Source: Priestia aryabhattai B8W22 (lineage in GTDB: Bacteria; Bacillota; Bacilli; Bacillales; Bacillaceae_H). Taken from it: a stretch of DNA of 64,000 nt. Where the stretch lies: the NCBI RefSeq assembly GCF_000956595.1, contig NZ_JYOO01000006.1, forward strand, positions 62,001 through 126,000. Direction: 5' to 3'. Below, piece by piece: positions 1 to 9,096 of the stretch (its first letter is position 1; each line of letters opens with the position of its first letter). A model generated the notes under the pieces. The model saw only the letters and a program-made list of their open reading frames with translations, searched no databases and was not told where the DNA came from. The translations under genes and the position numbers were made by a program.

Positions 1-3000
1 TGCTATAAAGCTTTATTTTATTACTTGAAAGCGTTGGAAAGAGCTGGTCTGTTATTACTTCCGTGCCGTCATTACCAAATACTTCTACAGACGACTGGTC
101 TACAAACATATGAAGCTTAACCTTTCCGTCTTTTGGAAGCATGGAAGCAGAGTGTTTGCCTTTCACATTTTCACCAAAATCAAAACTTCCAGAGTTTGTT
201 CGATCAACAGATAATCGCTGTTTGTTTATGTTATAGCTGACTTTCGTATTTTCACTGCCTTCTTTTTGAATTTGAAAACCAAATTCTTGTGCATCTGTAG
301 TAGAAACATCGAATTCTGCAATGATTTCATATTTGTTTTCCTGTATGCCTGAAAGAAGATTTCCATTTTCAGTAACCATGAGATTCTTCAATATCTTTTT
401 TTCTTGCTTATTGCGGATTGAATCAATTGAAACAGGTATTTGTTTTAAACGAAGCCCTTTTGCTGTGTTGGTGAGTTCTATTTTTCTTGGGATTGACATA
501 GAGCTTCTCCAAGTAGTAGTGGGAGTATTGTTTGCATATTGCCAGTTGCTCATCCAGCCTAGCCAATACTTTTCTCCGTTATCTCCTTCAACTCCGCTCC
601 AATCTACAGCGGCATAAAAGTCGGCACCATAATCTGTCCAAAGCACTTCCTCTGGTGGGTTTTCATTTTTAAATGTTTTCCCGTCAAAATCCCCAACAAA
701 GTACTGCATCCCTGACCCTCCAGCTGCCGCTCCATCATTGATGCTGACTTGCAGCACCCATTTTTTCTTCGTACTGTCTCCATCAACCGGCAGTTCGAGT
801 AAAGTAGGACACTCCCAAATGCCTCCGTTGCTTCCGTGAGTTGAATTCACCCATTCTCCTGACACTGTGTTCCAATCTGAAATCTCTCCGCCTTCTCTTT
901 GTTTAGCTTCCTCTGGTTCTTTTGCTACATTGTCTACTTTATCCGGCATTTTTTCTGTATTAAATACATTCACATCATCTAGATTAATATGCCCCCATCC
1001 GCCTACAGCTTGATCAACGGCTTTAATGTACAGTACTTCTCCTATATACTTAGAAGCATCCCATACGTAGCGCTGATACTTTTCATCTGCAAACTTTGTA
1101 TTCGCTTGACGAATCAATTCTTTGTCGTCAGATGCCCGGACTAAGGCTACATAGCGGTTTGTGGGGTCGTTTCCGCCTCCCATTAACAAATTGATTTCAC
1201 CTGATCCGCTCAATTTAAAATAAGACGAATGTAATTCTCCAGTGGCATTATCTCCATCTTGCTTATCAGAAAAACCCCATAAATGATACTTTCCTTTTTG
1301 TTCAAAAGGACCGCTCCAATTTGCGGTTGCATCCGTTACATGATCGTTTGTGAATGCATTTCCATTTATCGTTTTCCAGCCGGTGAGATCTCCTGTTTCA
1401 AAACTTTTATTTTTAATTTCTTTTTCATCTGTATCAATAAACTTGGTCATGTTAACGTCTTGAAACCGGACTGAAGATTGATTAACGTGTAGTCCAAACA
1501 ATCCTTTTGAAAAAGTTTCATCTTTTGCAGTAAGGGTGAAGTTATCGTCTATATGCAAATCAAGTTCATTTCCCGATGCAGTTACTTTTACTTGATGTGA
1601 TTTGCTCGTATCAATTTTTTCATTTGTTTCGGCAAGGACAGTTGAAATGCCATTTTGAAGCTTTACTAGTTTGATTGTATCCTTAGAAGCATCCACGCTA
1701 GCTATATATCCGTTTTTGGCTTCCGCGTCTGCTCGAAAAAGTAGTGCACCTGAACCATGGTTTTCATCTAAAAATGTCATATTTGACTCGTAAATAAACT
1801 GATCTCCCTGTTCTTCACTCATAATATATCCGTCGCTGTCAGATTTACCGATTTTTCCATCAGTAGTATCATTCCATGTTCCCGTAACAGGTTTCCAGTT
1901 AGATAGATTGGTTATGAAATTAGATTGATTCGTAAATTTAACATGACGAAAGACAGCTGTGGAATTCCATGCTGTTAGTCCAAACTGACCGTTTTCAAAA
2001 GATGCATCACTGCCTTCTAAAACCTGTTTCCCATTTAGCAGTATCTTAAAGTGATGACTGTTTGCTTCTACTTTCACACGATACGCTTGTGACGTATCAA
2101 GCCTCATTGGCTTTGAAACAACAGTCGTTACGCTTCCTTTCTCTACTTTGTTAAGTGTTAAGAGGTTCTTTTCAGCATCTAAATTGACGGTATATGCGTT
2201 TGTTGCATCTTTATTAGAATGAAAAACAAGGCCTCCTGCACCTTCGCGTCCATTCTTTTCTACAAGCGTAATTTCTCCCTCTAGAGTAAAGGATTGACCT
2301 TTTTGTTCAGACAAAGTATATGAATAGGCACCGCTTTGACCGTTTGCTTGAATCCCTCCGTCAGATCCAAACTCACTTGCGTATTCCCACTTTTTTAAGT
2401 CAGGTGATGTATAAAACATGATTTTATCTTTAGCAGCTAAAGACATCACCCACTGCTTGGTTTGCTCGTGCCAAAACACTTTTGGATCGCGCCAGTCAGG
2501 AACTGGGGGATTTGGCATAACAGGATTTCCTTCATATTTGGTCCATGTTCTTCCGCTGTCCGTGCTGTATGCTAGACTTTGAACTTGCCCTTTACTGCCC
2601 GAGTGCGTAAAGATAGCTACCATCGCTTCTTTTCCAAACCCTGCAGTATTATTCCAATCGATAACGGCACTTCCTGAAAAGATCTCTCCGTTCTCATCTG
2701 GAGAAAGAGCAACCGGCAGGTGTTTCCATTTCACTAAGTCTGTACTAACTGCATGCCCCCAGTGCATAGGTCCCCAGGTGGTACCGTAAGGATAATACTG
2801 ATAAAACAGGTGGTACTCCCCGTTATAATAGACCATTCCATTTGGATCGTTCATCCAGTTCGCTTCTGGAGAAAAATGAAATTGATTCCGGTATTTTTCT
2901 TGATAATACCCTGTATTATCAGCTAATACAGGGTATACAGAAAACAAGCTTATGGAACAAGCGACTCCAATCATCAATAACTTTTTGACGGTTCTTTTCA

Positions 3001-3001
3001 T
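1..3001 (-). CDS. sacC: Secreted modular levanase, GH32, 3' end outside window
   Basis: This is an exported fructan hydrolase that should release fructose from levan, the last gene of the levDEFG operon. The ATG at 3001 opens a signal peptide (KR-rich start, hydrophobic core, cleavage near VLA-DN, residue 28). The frame stays open for 1000 codons to the window edge. GH32 motifs are WMNDPNG (residues 49-55, nucleophile Asp51), WRDP (170-173) and WECP (729-732, acid/base Glu730). RDP and ECP are normally about 50 residues apart; here about 555 residues lie between them. The insert holds two related beta-sandwich modules (about 204-357 and 360-515, both ending in a G-x-F-G-L segment) and a third module (about 530-680, opening NKSFETGDLTGW). 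The GH32 C-terminal sandwich (VDQSSVEVFG) starts near the window edge. Levanase is the closest known role; inulinase or a fructan transferase is possible. Confidence 0.9.
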   Translation of the reverse strand, partial: MKRTVKKLLMIGVACSISLFSVYPVLADNTGYYQEKYRNQFHFSPEANWMNDPNGMVYYNGEYHLFYQYYPYGTTWGPMHWGHAVSTDLVKWKHLPVALSPDENGEIFSGSAVIDWNNTAGFGKEAMVAIFTHSGSKGQVQSLAYSTDSGRTWTKYEGNPVMPNPPVPDWRDPKVFWHEQTKQWVMSLAAKDKIMFYTSPDLKKWEYASEFGSDGGIQANGQSGAYSYTLSEQKGQSFTLEGEITLVEKNGREGAGGLVFHSNKDATNAYTVNLDAEKNLLTLNKVEKGSVTTVVSKPMRLDTSQAYRVKVEANSHHFKILLNGKQVLEGSDASFENGQFGLTAWNSTAVFRHVKFTNQSNFITNLSNWKPVTGTWNDTTDGKIGKSDSDGYIMSEEQGDQFIYESNMTFLDENHGSGALLFRADAEAKNGYIASVDASKDTIKLVKLQNGISTVLAETNEKIDTSKSHQVKVTASGNELDLHIDDNFTLTAKDETFSKGLFGLHVNQSSVRFQDVNMTKFIDTDEKEIKNKSFETGDLTGWKTINGNAFTNDHVTDATANWSGPFEQKGKYHLWGFSDKQDGDNATGELHSSYFKLSGSGEINLLMGGGNDPTNRYVALVRASDDKELIRQANTKFADEKYQRYVWDASKYIGEVLYIKAVDQAVGGWGHINLDDVNVFNTEKMPDKVDNVAKEPEEAKQREGGEISDWNTVSGEWVNSTHGSNGGIWECPTLLELPVDGDSTKKKWVLQVSINDGAAAGGSGMQYFVGDFDGKTFKNENPPEEVLWTDYGADFYAAVDWSGVEGDNGEKYWLGWMSNWQYANNTPTTTWRSSMSIPRKIELTNTAKGLRLKQIPVSIDSIRNKQEKKILKNLMVTENGNLLSGIQENKYEIIAEFDVSTTDAQEFGFQIQKEGSENTKVSYNINKQRLSVDRTNSGSFDFGENVKGKHSASMLPKDGKVKLHMFVDQSSVEVFGNDGTEVITDQLFPTLSSNKIKLYS

Positions 3002-3088
3002 CTTTCTTTCCTCCTTTATTGGCATACTGGCTATGTAAAACATTTTCACCAGCAGATGCTAGAAGAATAGATGACTCCCTCTTATTTA

Positions 3089-3916
3089 TCAGCCTAAAAA
3101 GCCGATCCAATAACCTCCTATACCGATTAAGAAAATACCGAAAATAATAAGCAGCGGATTTGTACCTTTTCGAAGCATCCATGCTACTAATAGAGTTAGC
3201 GCTAAAGGTAGCAATCCCGGTAAAATACTATCGAGTACGTCTTGAACGGTTTTTACGACAACTTTACCAGAATCATCTTTGATCCTAGAAACAACCACTG
3301 GTATATTAATAGTGGTCCATTTCGAAACCAATGCTCCCATTACAAAGAGTCCTAAAATGGACGCACCTTCCGTCAGTTTTTGAATTCGATTGCCTACTAA
3401 ATCTTTTAAAATTTCTGTTCCTTTTAAATAGCCATATTTTAACCCATAATATTTTGTACTTAATCGAATTGCATTAATTAAGATGAAAAACAGCAGTGGC
3501 CCGGCAATATTCCCGCCTAACGCAAGAGATGCGCCTAGTGCTGCGAGGACTGGTCGCAGCGTTCCCCAGAAAATAGGGTCTCCTACGCCAGCAAGCGGTC
3601 CCATTAATCCAATTTTCATTCCGCTGATGGCTTTTTCATCAAAATCTTTTTTATTTGCCATTTCTTCTTCCATTGCTGCCGTGACGCCGAATATAGGTGC
3701 GGAAATCCATGGATGTGTATTGAACCATTCTAAATGTCGCTTTAATGCTGCATTTCGCTGTGCCCCTGGTCCGTATAAACGTTTGATTGCTGGAATCATA
3801 ACATAACAGTAGCCCATTGCCTGAACACGCTCAAAGTTAAATGAACCGAGTAAAAAATTCGAGCGAATAAACATGCTAAAGATGTCTTTTTTCGTTAATC
3901 TTTTTTCATTTTCCAT
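3089..3916 (-). CDS. levG: PTS system mannose/fructose family IID component
   Basis: This is the membrane IID subunit of a fructose-specific phosphotransferase system of the mannose family, 275 residues. It pairs with IIC to import fructose while IIA and IIB supply the phosphate. The N-terminal part carries the family signature (the FERVQAMGYCYVMIPAIKRL region) and GPLAGVGDP near residue 110. The C-terminal end is a hydrophobic membrane segment. The start has a strong ribosome site (GGGAGGG). It lies 26 bp downstream of the IIC gene and upstream of the secreted levanase, the order of the B. subtilis lev operon. The assignment to LevG rests on family plus operon order. Confidence 0.93.
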   Translation of the reverse strand: MENEKRLTKKDIFSMFIRSNFLLGSFNFERVQAMGYCYVMIPAIKRLYGPGAQRNAALKRHLEWFNTHPWISAPIFGVTAAMEEEMANKKDFDEKAISGMKIGLMGPLAGVGDPIFWGTLRPVLAALGASLALGGNIAGPLLFFILINAIRLSTKYYGLKYGYLKGTEILKDLVGNRIQKLTEGASILGLFVMGALVSKWTTINIPVVVSRIKDDSGKVVVKTVQDVLDSILPGLLPLALTLLVAWMLRKGTNPLLIIFGIFLIGIGGYWIGFLG

Positions 3917-3942
3917 CTCTATCCCTCCCTTAAGTTCGCCGT

Positions 3943-4752
3943 TTAGGCATCTAAATCATCATCGTCATCATCATATACTTGTTCGCTCCCTGTAGCTGCG
4001 GGAACGCCTGCCGGCTGCATTTGATTTCGCTGCTGCATTACTTGCTGATAAAGAAGGGCTAAACAAAGACCTAACGCCCCAAATCCTACCAGGTTAAACC
4101 CTGTAAATGCCGCTAATAAAAACCCGATATAGAAAAAAGGTTTTAAATGAGGAATGTTCATCATATTGATAACCATGGCATATCCTACGACCACGATAAT
4201 GCCTCCTCCAATTTGCAGACCTTTTGTAATAACTTCCGGAATATTTCCGAGGAAAGTTTGCACGGCGCTTACGCTGATTAATGTAACAATTAAAGTTGGA
4301 ATCATAACGCGGAGAGCCTGAAAACCCATAGCAGTAATATGCATAATTTCAATTCCTTTAAAGTTTCCTTCTTCCGCGTACTTATCAGCTCGATGAATTA
4401 AAAATACTGTGATGGTACGAACAAAAATGGTGAGTACTTGCCCTGCGGCTGCTAAAGCTATAGCTACCGCAATGCCTTCACCAATGCCCTGACCAGCTGT
4501 GATAACTAAAATAGTTGAAATAACAGAAGCAATAGCCGTATCAGGTGCCATCGCCAATCCAACATTCATCCATCCAAGAGCCATTAATTCCAGCGTTCCA
4601 CCTAAAATAATGCCCGTTTTTAAATCTCCAAGCACCAACCCTACTAACGTGCAGGCAATGAGAGGACGATGGGATTGCCCTTCGTCCAACACGCTTGCGA
4701 TGCCAGTTACCGCTGCAATGACTAATAATAAAATAATTTGTATGGAAGACAT
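3943..4752 (-). CDS. levF: PTS system mannose/fructose family IIC component
   Basis: This is the IIC membrane channel subunit, 269 residues, with about seven hydrophobic segments from residue 5 to 235. It opens with SSIQIILLLVIAAVTGIAS and contains the typical stretch LGDLKTGIILGGTLELMALG. The tail after the last helix is hydrophilic and ends in a run of six aspartates, an acidic end I would not expect in the family. The start has the site AAGGAG. It follows levE by 12 bp in the levDEFG order. With LevG it should carry fructose, coming from levan or free, across the membrane. Confidence 0.93.
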   Translation of the reverse strand: MSSIQIILLLVIAAVTGIASVLDEGQSHRPLIACTLVGLVLGDLKTGIILGGTLELMALGWMNVGLAMAPDTAIASVISTILVITAGQGIGEGIAVAIALAAAGQVLTIFVRTITVFLIHRADKYAEEGNFKGIEIMHITAMGFQALRVMIPTLIVTLISVSAVQTFLGNIPEVITKGLQIGGGIIVVVGYAMVINMMNIPHLKPFFYIGFLLAAFTGFNLVGFGALGLCLALLYQQVMQQRNQMQPAGVPAATGSEQVYDDDDDDLDA

Positions 4753-4764
4753 AAACTCATCTCC

Positions 4765-5259
4765 TTATTTGATTTTTGTTTCATTTCTCAGTAGTTGAAT
4801 AAAATTTTCGCTAGAATCTGAAGGTAATTGGCGCAGTTCAAGCTTTACGCCTAGTTCCTGCAGTTTCTCAAAAGCATCGATATCTTTTTCGGTAACGCTT
4901 ACAGATTTGGTGATTTGTTTTCGGTCATTAGCAAAACGCATGCCGCCTACATTCACTGTCTCAATAGGCACTCCAGCTTGAACAAGAGCAACAATATCTG
5001 CGGGACTTTCAAACAGCAGCATGGCTGTTGTATCCTGGTAACGCGGACTATGAAAGGCTTTTGTCATTTTAGAAATCGAGACAGCACTTGCTTTTACATT
5101 CGAAGGAGCTACAGAAAGAATCAGCGTTTTTCTCATTTCGTCCGCTGCCACCTCATCTGAAACAATGATAATTCGATCTGCTGCATTTGTTTTAATCCAT
5201 CTTGTTAATACCTGCCCGTGAATAAAGCGGTCATCAATTCTTGCTAAAACGATTTTCAT
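4765..5259 (-). CDS. levE: PTS system mannose/fructose family IIB component
   Basis: This is the cytoplasmic phosphocarrier IIB subunit, 164 residues. The family active-site histidine is in RIDDRFIHGQV (His14), followed by LTRW. The ATG overlaps the stop of the IIA gene by 4 bp (ATGA), so the two are translationally coupled. In B. subtilis, LevE together with LevD phosphorylates and so represses the activator LevR when fructose is absent. The same feedback is likely here because a full-length LevR is encoded next door. Confidence 0.93.
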   Translation of the reverse strand: MKIVLARIDDRFIHGQVLTRWIKTNAADRIIIVSDEVAADEMRKTLILSVAPSNVKASAVSISKMTKAFHSPRYQDTTAMLLFESPADIVALVQAGVPIETVNVGGMRFANDRKQITKSVSVTEKDIDAFEKLQELGVKLELRQLPSDSSENFIQLLRNETKIK

Positions 5260-5696
5260 AATAATCCATCCTCTCCGATTTGGTTTGTTTGCTGAATTTT
5301 TTCTAAATGTTCACTGCACACTTGAAAACTTTCTTCATTCACTTGCTTTAATCTTCCTAGCATCTCTTTTAATGTAACGTGTTCTCGCATGGCTAACACT
5401 TCTAGTAACATAGGCAAGTTAACTCCCGACACCATATCCGCTGTTTTATTTTTAAGGATATAGGGAGTAGCTGCATTGTAGGGTGTACCTCCGAAAATAT
5501 CGACTAGAAAAAGCACTTCATTTTCTAAAGGGATTTCCTCTAGTGCCTGCTTATATTTTTCTTCAAGGGTTTGGATACCCTCTCCTTTTAGAAAAGGTAC
5601 GGCTACTACGTGATTCTCTTCACCGAATATCATTTTGGAAGACCCTTCTAATGCTGGTGCGAAATCACCATGTCCACTAATAATGACTGAAATCAT
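5256..5696 (-). CDS. levD: PTS system mannose/fructose family IIA component
   Basis: This is the first gene of the lev operon, the IIA phosphocarrier of about 146 residues. The phosphorylatable histidine is in ISGHGDFAPAL near the N-terminus, and VDIFGGTPYNAA is the usual family block. I chose ATG 5696, which has GAGGAG nine bases upstream; a GTG at 5702 would sit only three bases from that site. The gene lies just downstream of a sigma-54 promoter and is coupled to levE by overlap. The protein should accept phosphate from HPr and pass it to LevE. Confidence 0.92.
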   Translation of the reverse strand: MISVIISGHGDFAPALEGSSKMIFGEENHVVAVPFLKGEGIQTLEEKYKQALEEIPLENEVLFLVDIFGGTPYNAATPYILKNKTADMVSGVNLPMLLEVLAMREHVTLKEMLGRLKQVNEESFQVCSEHLEKIQQTNQIGEDGLL

Positions 5697-5736
5697 GTAC
5701 ACTTGCTCCTCTCTTTTGCGTTCTACACTTATTTAT

Positions 5737-5752
5737 TGCAAGTATCGTGCCA
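5737..5752 (-). promoter_or_regulatory. Sigma-54 (SigL) -24/-12 promoter of the lev operon
   Basis: On the minus strand the sequence TGGCACGATACTTGCA matches the sigma-54 consensus (TGGCAC, then TTGCA). The GG and GC pairs are 12 bp apart, as required. The predicted start of transcription is near 5726, about 30 bp before levD. The adjacent LevR has the GSFTGA loop that contacts sigma-54, so the pairing is coherent. Confidence 0.93.
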
Positions 5753-5761
5753 ACAAAGAGT

Positions 5762-5775
5762 ATTAAGCGCTTTCA
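5762..5775 (-). promoter_or_regulatory. cre site (CcpA) upstream of the lev promoter
   Basis: TGAAAGCGCTTAAT on the minus strand matches 13 of 14 positions of the cre consensus TGWAARCGYTWNCW. It lies immediately upstream of the -24 element, centred near -42. This fits catabolite repression of the lev operon as known in B. subtilis. Confidence 0.8.
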
Positions 5776-5806
5776 TTTATTTTTCAATACCTTTTTCTTT
5801 GTTATT

Positions 5807-5868
5807 GATACAGGTTTTTTAAAATAAATAAACCTGTATCAAAACGCAATGCGTTTTAATACAGGTTT
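5807..5868. promoter_or_regulatory. Nested inverted repeats, candidate LevR activating sequence
   Basis: Three alternating copies of a GATACAGGTTT-like element lie at 5807-5817, 5830-5840 and 5859-5868. The last two form an 18-bp-arm palindrome at 5831-5867 with one mismatch and a 1-bp centre. Its centre is about 123 bp upstream of the predicted start, and I recall the B. subtilis LevR site at about -125. Alternatively, the hairpin next to a T-run on the plus strand could be a terminator. Confidence 0.6.
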
Positions 5869-5891
5869 TTCTGTTATTTGAAAAGTGAGAC

Positions 5892-5932
5892 AAAAAAAGA
5901 AACTAGTGGCATATAAATCAAACTAGTTTCTT
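5892..5932 (-). terminator. Terminator of levR
   Basis: The stem AGAAACTAGT pairs with ACTAGTTTCT across a 14-base loop and is followed by seven T on the minus strand. It starts about 20 bp after the levR stop codon. Confidence 0.85.
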
Positions 5933-5950
5933 AGGATTATAATATGATTT

Positions 5951-8734
5951 TTACATTTCATCCGCAAAAATAGTGGAAATAAATAATTTTTCATCTCTTG
6001 TTAAGGTAAGTTTCAGCTTTTTTTCGACGGCTTGTAATGTTTTTTCCGTTTTTTGATAAATATTTTCCAATTGATGAGTGATTTCTTCATCCTTCGGAAA
6101 AGCAAGAGGTTCATTTTTTATCATTCTTTCTAAAGCAAAGGCTGTATGCATCACAATCCGAATCATAACGGTGTTGCTTAATTCCATTTCTAACTCATCT
6201 TGTACGTGACGTAACCACTCTAACAGAATTTCACTTATGAGATACGGATTAATAAATAGAAGATACTTTCGCAAGTTTTCTTCACAAAGTTCACGCACTA
6301 CAATATTCCCTTCTGTCTGCTCCTCATCATAGCATATCGTTTCTTTTGTAATTGCCTGTTGAAGTATCCGCTCTCCCTGCCCTTCAATAAGGACTTCTAG
6401 CGATACATGAGGCGCATCAATCTTAGGGTTTTTGGTACCTGCTGTTGCCACAATTTCATATTCTTTTTGAATTTCCCGAATGTTTGCTGCTAATTTAATA
6501 GAAGAAACGGTTAGAATTTTAATAGGCTCTTGAGATACTTTGCGTGAAATAATCGTTAAGATTTTTTCTAATTGTTTTGCTGTACCGCTTCCTGTTGTAC
6601 AAATAGAAACAAGGGCTTTCTTTTTTCCAAGCACATGCTGCTTATCTATAAATTCCATAAAGTCTTTTTGCACCGAATCAAATATGGCATATAAATTTAA
6701 GTCTAAATAATTTACTTTTCTAACGGTGTCTAACACCATAGACGTCGTCACGTTGCTAATTGTTTTAATCTTAGTCCCTGTTTTTTGTTCCAACTTGCTT
6801 TCTAACATGGCAAGCGAGCCCATGTCCACAAGCATTAATACGCCTTCTCCTTCGTCTACTTTCTTAATTCCCTGGACTAACCTATCTACAATTTCGACTG
6901 GAGATACCGTCAAAGGTACATCAATAGCTATAATAGGAGTGCTCCCTAAAAGCTCCTTAGCCACTTCTACCATAGAAGTTGCCGTGCTGTTTCCATGTGC
7001 AGCAACTACAATCCCCACTCGCTTATTTTCTTCTAACGTTCGAATGGATTGAATAACCATTGTGAGATAAATGACTTCTATTTCTGGCACGACAATGTTA
7101 AACCACTTTTCAATTCGATTTTTAAAAAGCAGGGCTACCGCATATTCTTTTGGATATGTTTCGCGAATTTCATCTATTTCCTTTGTATTTAATACGTCTA
7201 CTTGTTTTTTTCGCTTTAAAAAGGATTCCATATGCATACTTAAAAAATGAATAAATCTGCGATCAAATTTACAGCTCAATTCTTTTTCTGCTAAATGTTT
7301 TAATTCTTTTGTAAGCTGAATCACGTCGTCTTCTACGAATTTCATTAAATTAGAACTCTGGCCATTTTTTTGATTAAAAAAGCTCCGAACATTCAAATGA
7401 ATGTCGGTAAGAATATATTGATTGATGTCTTCCTGAGATAAACCTTCTTTTGTTAAAACATCTACTTTTTCTTCTATTAACTGATATAAATTAAATGATA
7501 CTTCTTCCTCCATTTTTATTTCTTGGCTCTCCATAGCCGGAGAAATAATCGTTTTGAGGTTTACATATTCAGAAATTTTTCTGCTGCGCTCCATATTTTT
7601 ACTATTCGAAATCCAATCTCGTTTAATATCATCAGGCAAATCTCTCACTGTAAGTTCCACCATATGTTTACTATCAAGGTTATTTAAAAATCCGTGTGCG
7701 CAAACGAGCTGTACATTGGACTTTAACTGCCCTACATTCCCGAATTTTTCAGTGTGGATTAAAGCATTTAATACATCAATGTGGACACTTAGCTTTTTAT
7801 TAATTCGTTTAGCTTCTTGTTCTAAAAGAAACGTTGTGAGACGAAGCTTTTCTTTTAGAGATCGCTCTTCTAATGAGGGAATATGGATAGTCATCGGAAT
7901 TCTTCTTAAGAAAGTTTGCAGTAAGGCTGAACCGGGATTTTCAGTTGTAGCACAAATAATTAATACTTTAGACGTTCGCTTATGATCTGTTTCCCCTAGG
8001 CGATTGTACGTACCTTGATCAATGAGGTAAAAAAGCATTTCTTGACCTTCAGGAGGAAGCCGGTGTATTTCATCCATAAAGAGAATGCCTTCATTTGCTT
8101 GTTCTACTAAACCTACTTTACTTTCAGTTGCTCCAGTGAAACTCCCTTGCTTATGACCAAATAACTGAGAAAGAAGTAATTGAGGATTGTGATAATAATC
8201 AGCGCAGTTAAAGGTAATGAACGGGGCCCCTGTTTTTAACCTCTCTGAATATAAAGCAAATTGATAGATTTGTTTTGCAAAAAGAGATTTGCCTGATCCC
8301 GTGGGACCTAATAGCAGCATATGTAACCCATTGGGCGGGTAAAGGACAGCAGCTTTTGCTTGAGAAATCGATTTTTTTAAACTGCCTGTGGCCCCAATCA
8401 TCAATTCAAAAGGATTAGCAGGAAGTGCTTCTTCTTTTCCTCCATTAGATAGCTGCTCTAGTTTTTCCACTTCCATCTTATTCGTATCCCACTTTTGACG
8501 AAAAATTGTTTCGACAACCTCTAGCGGAACGTAGCGAACGGGGAACATTTTAATTTTGATTACTTTTTGCATACGGACAAGTTTATTCAGTTCAAGACTT
8601 ACATTAGATCTCTCTAAATCTAACTGTTCAGCAATTTCAATCGCTGAGCTTCCTTGTTTATGTAAAAGTTCTACTTCTGTAAACTCCTGAAAATTACTCA
8701 ACAGCTGATTATATACCTTATCAATTCGTTTCAT
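5951..8734 (-). CDS. levR: LevR-type sigma-54-dependent transcriptional activator with PTS regulation domains
   Basis: This activator of the lev operon is 927 residues, close to the roughly 938 of B. subtilis LevR. An N-terminal helix-turn-helix (about 1-75) is followed by an AAA+ sigma-54 interaction domain (about 105-345) with Walker A GPTGSGKS, the sigma-54 contact loop GSFTGA and Walker B GILFMDE. Then come a PRD, a mannose-family EIIA-like domain (GIVVAAHGNSTA), an EIIB-like domain (VSICTTGSGTA) and a second PRD (about 820-925). In the family, HPr phosphorylation activates and LevD/LevE phosphorylation inhibits. The gene is separated from levD by its own terminator. Its promoter overlaps an AACCGGTT operator, so its own synthesis is probably repressed when sucrose is absent. 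Confidence 0.95.
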   Translation of the reverse strand: MKRIDKVYNQLLSNFQEFTEVELLHKQGSSAIEIAEQLDLERSNVSLELNKLVRMQKVIKIKMFPVRYVPLEVVETIFRQKWDTNKMEVEKLEQLSNGGKEEALPANPFELMIGATGSLKKSISQAKAAVLYPPNGLHMLLLGPTGSGKSLFAKQIYQFALYSERLKTGAPFITFNCADYYHNPQLLLSQLFGHKQGSFTGATESKVGLVEQANEGILFMDEIHRLPPEGQEMLFYLIDQGTYNRLGETDHKRTSKVLIICATTENPGSALLQTFLRRIPMTIHIPSLEERSLKEKLRLTTFLLEQEAKRINKKLSVHIDVLNALIHTEKFGNVGQLKSNVQLVCAHGFLNNLDSKHMVELTVRDLPDDIKRDWISNSKNMERSRKISEYVNLKTIISPAMESQEIKMEEEVSFNLYQLIEEKVDVLTKEGLSQEDINQYILTDIHLNVRSFFNQKNGQSSNLMKFVEDDVIQLTKELKHLAEKELSCKFDRRFIHFLSMHMESFLKRKKQVDVLNTKEIDEIRETYPKEYAVALLFKNRIEKWFNIVVPEIEVIYLTMVIQSIRTLEENKRVGIVVAAHGNSTATSMVEVAKELLGSTPIIAIDVPLTVSPVEIVDRLVQGIKKVDEGEGVLMLVDMGSLAMLESKLEQKTGTKIKTISNVTTSMVLDTVRKVNYLDLNLYAIFDSVQKDFMEFIDKQHVLGKKKALVSICTTGSGTAKQLEKILTIISRKVSQEPIKILTVSSIKLAANIREIQKEYEIVATAGTKNPKIDAPHVSLEVLIEGQGERILQQAITKETICYDEEQTEGNIVVRELCEENLRKYLLFINPYLISEILLEWLRHVQDELEMELSNTVMIRIVMHTAFALERMIKNEPLAFPKDEEITHQLENIYQKTEKTLQAVEKKLKLTLTRDEKLFISTIFADEM

Positions 8735-8853
8735 TAAGAAGCACCTTCTTTATTTTCAGTTAACGAACGGGATTTTCTCTTTCAAAGAAATGAAACATTC
8801 CCTACTACTACAAGTTATTTCATCTATAAGTATCATCATGTCATACTAATCTA

Positions 8854-8867
8854 CGAAAGCGTTTCAA
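8854..8867 (+). promoter_or_regulatory. Possible cre site in the levR leader
   Basis: CGAAAGCGTTTCAA matches 12 of 14 cre positions. It lies downstream of the predicted levR -10, where CcpA could block elongation. This is weaker than the cre site of the lev operon. Confidence 0.5.
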
Positions 8868-8883
8868 GCCATTATATGTAAAT

Positions 8884-8921
8884 ATATTAAGTTAGTCAAC
8901 CTTACATGTCAACCGGTTTCA
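8884..8921 (-). promoter_or_regulatory. levR promoter overlapped by a ScrR-type operator
   Basis: On the minus strand -35 TTGACA (8907-8912) and -10 TAATAT (8884-8889) are 17 bp apart. The -35 is part of the operator TGTCAACCGGTTTCA (plus strand 8907-8921), identical to the two operators of the sucrose operon. Repression by the LacI-family regulator encoded at 15912 is inferred. The rest of the 362-bp levR/sacB gap (8735-9096) shows only a possible cre site and the sacB hairpin. Confidence 0.78.
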
Positions 8922-9044
8922 TTCTTAAAGTTATAGTCTGTCTGAATGTTTCATTTTCTTTAAATAAAATAACTGTGAATCTGTATATACTACTTTTTTA
9001 TTTTAATCAGCACTGCAGTTACAGCATATTTGTGATTACATAAT

Positions 9045-9091
9045 AAACCGAAAGAAAACAGCAGCAGTTGCCGCCATTTTCTTTCGGTTTT
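9045..9091 (-). terminator. Hairpin terminator after sacB (first copy)
   Basis: AAACCGAAAGAAAA pairs with TTTTCTTTCGGTTT around an 18-base centre, just past the sacB stop. The run after the stem is A/T-rich in both directions, so it may terminate from either side. Confidence 0.75.
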
Positions 9092-9096
9092 AAAAA

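Noticed and set aside
5807-5868. Short direct/inverted repeats as a CRISPR fragment
   Set aside because: The units alternate in orientation, spacing is irregular and no cas genes are present.
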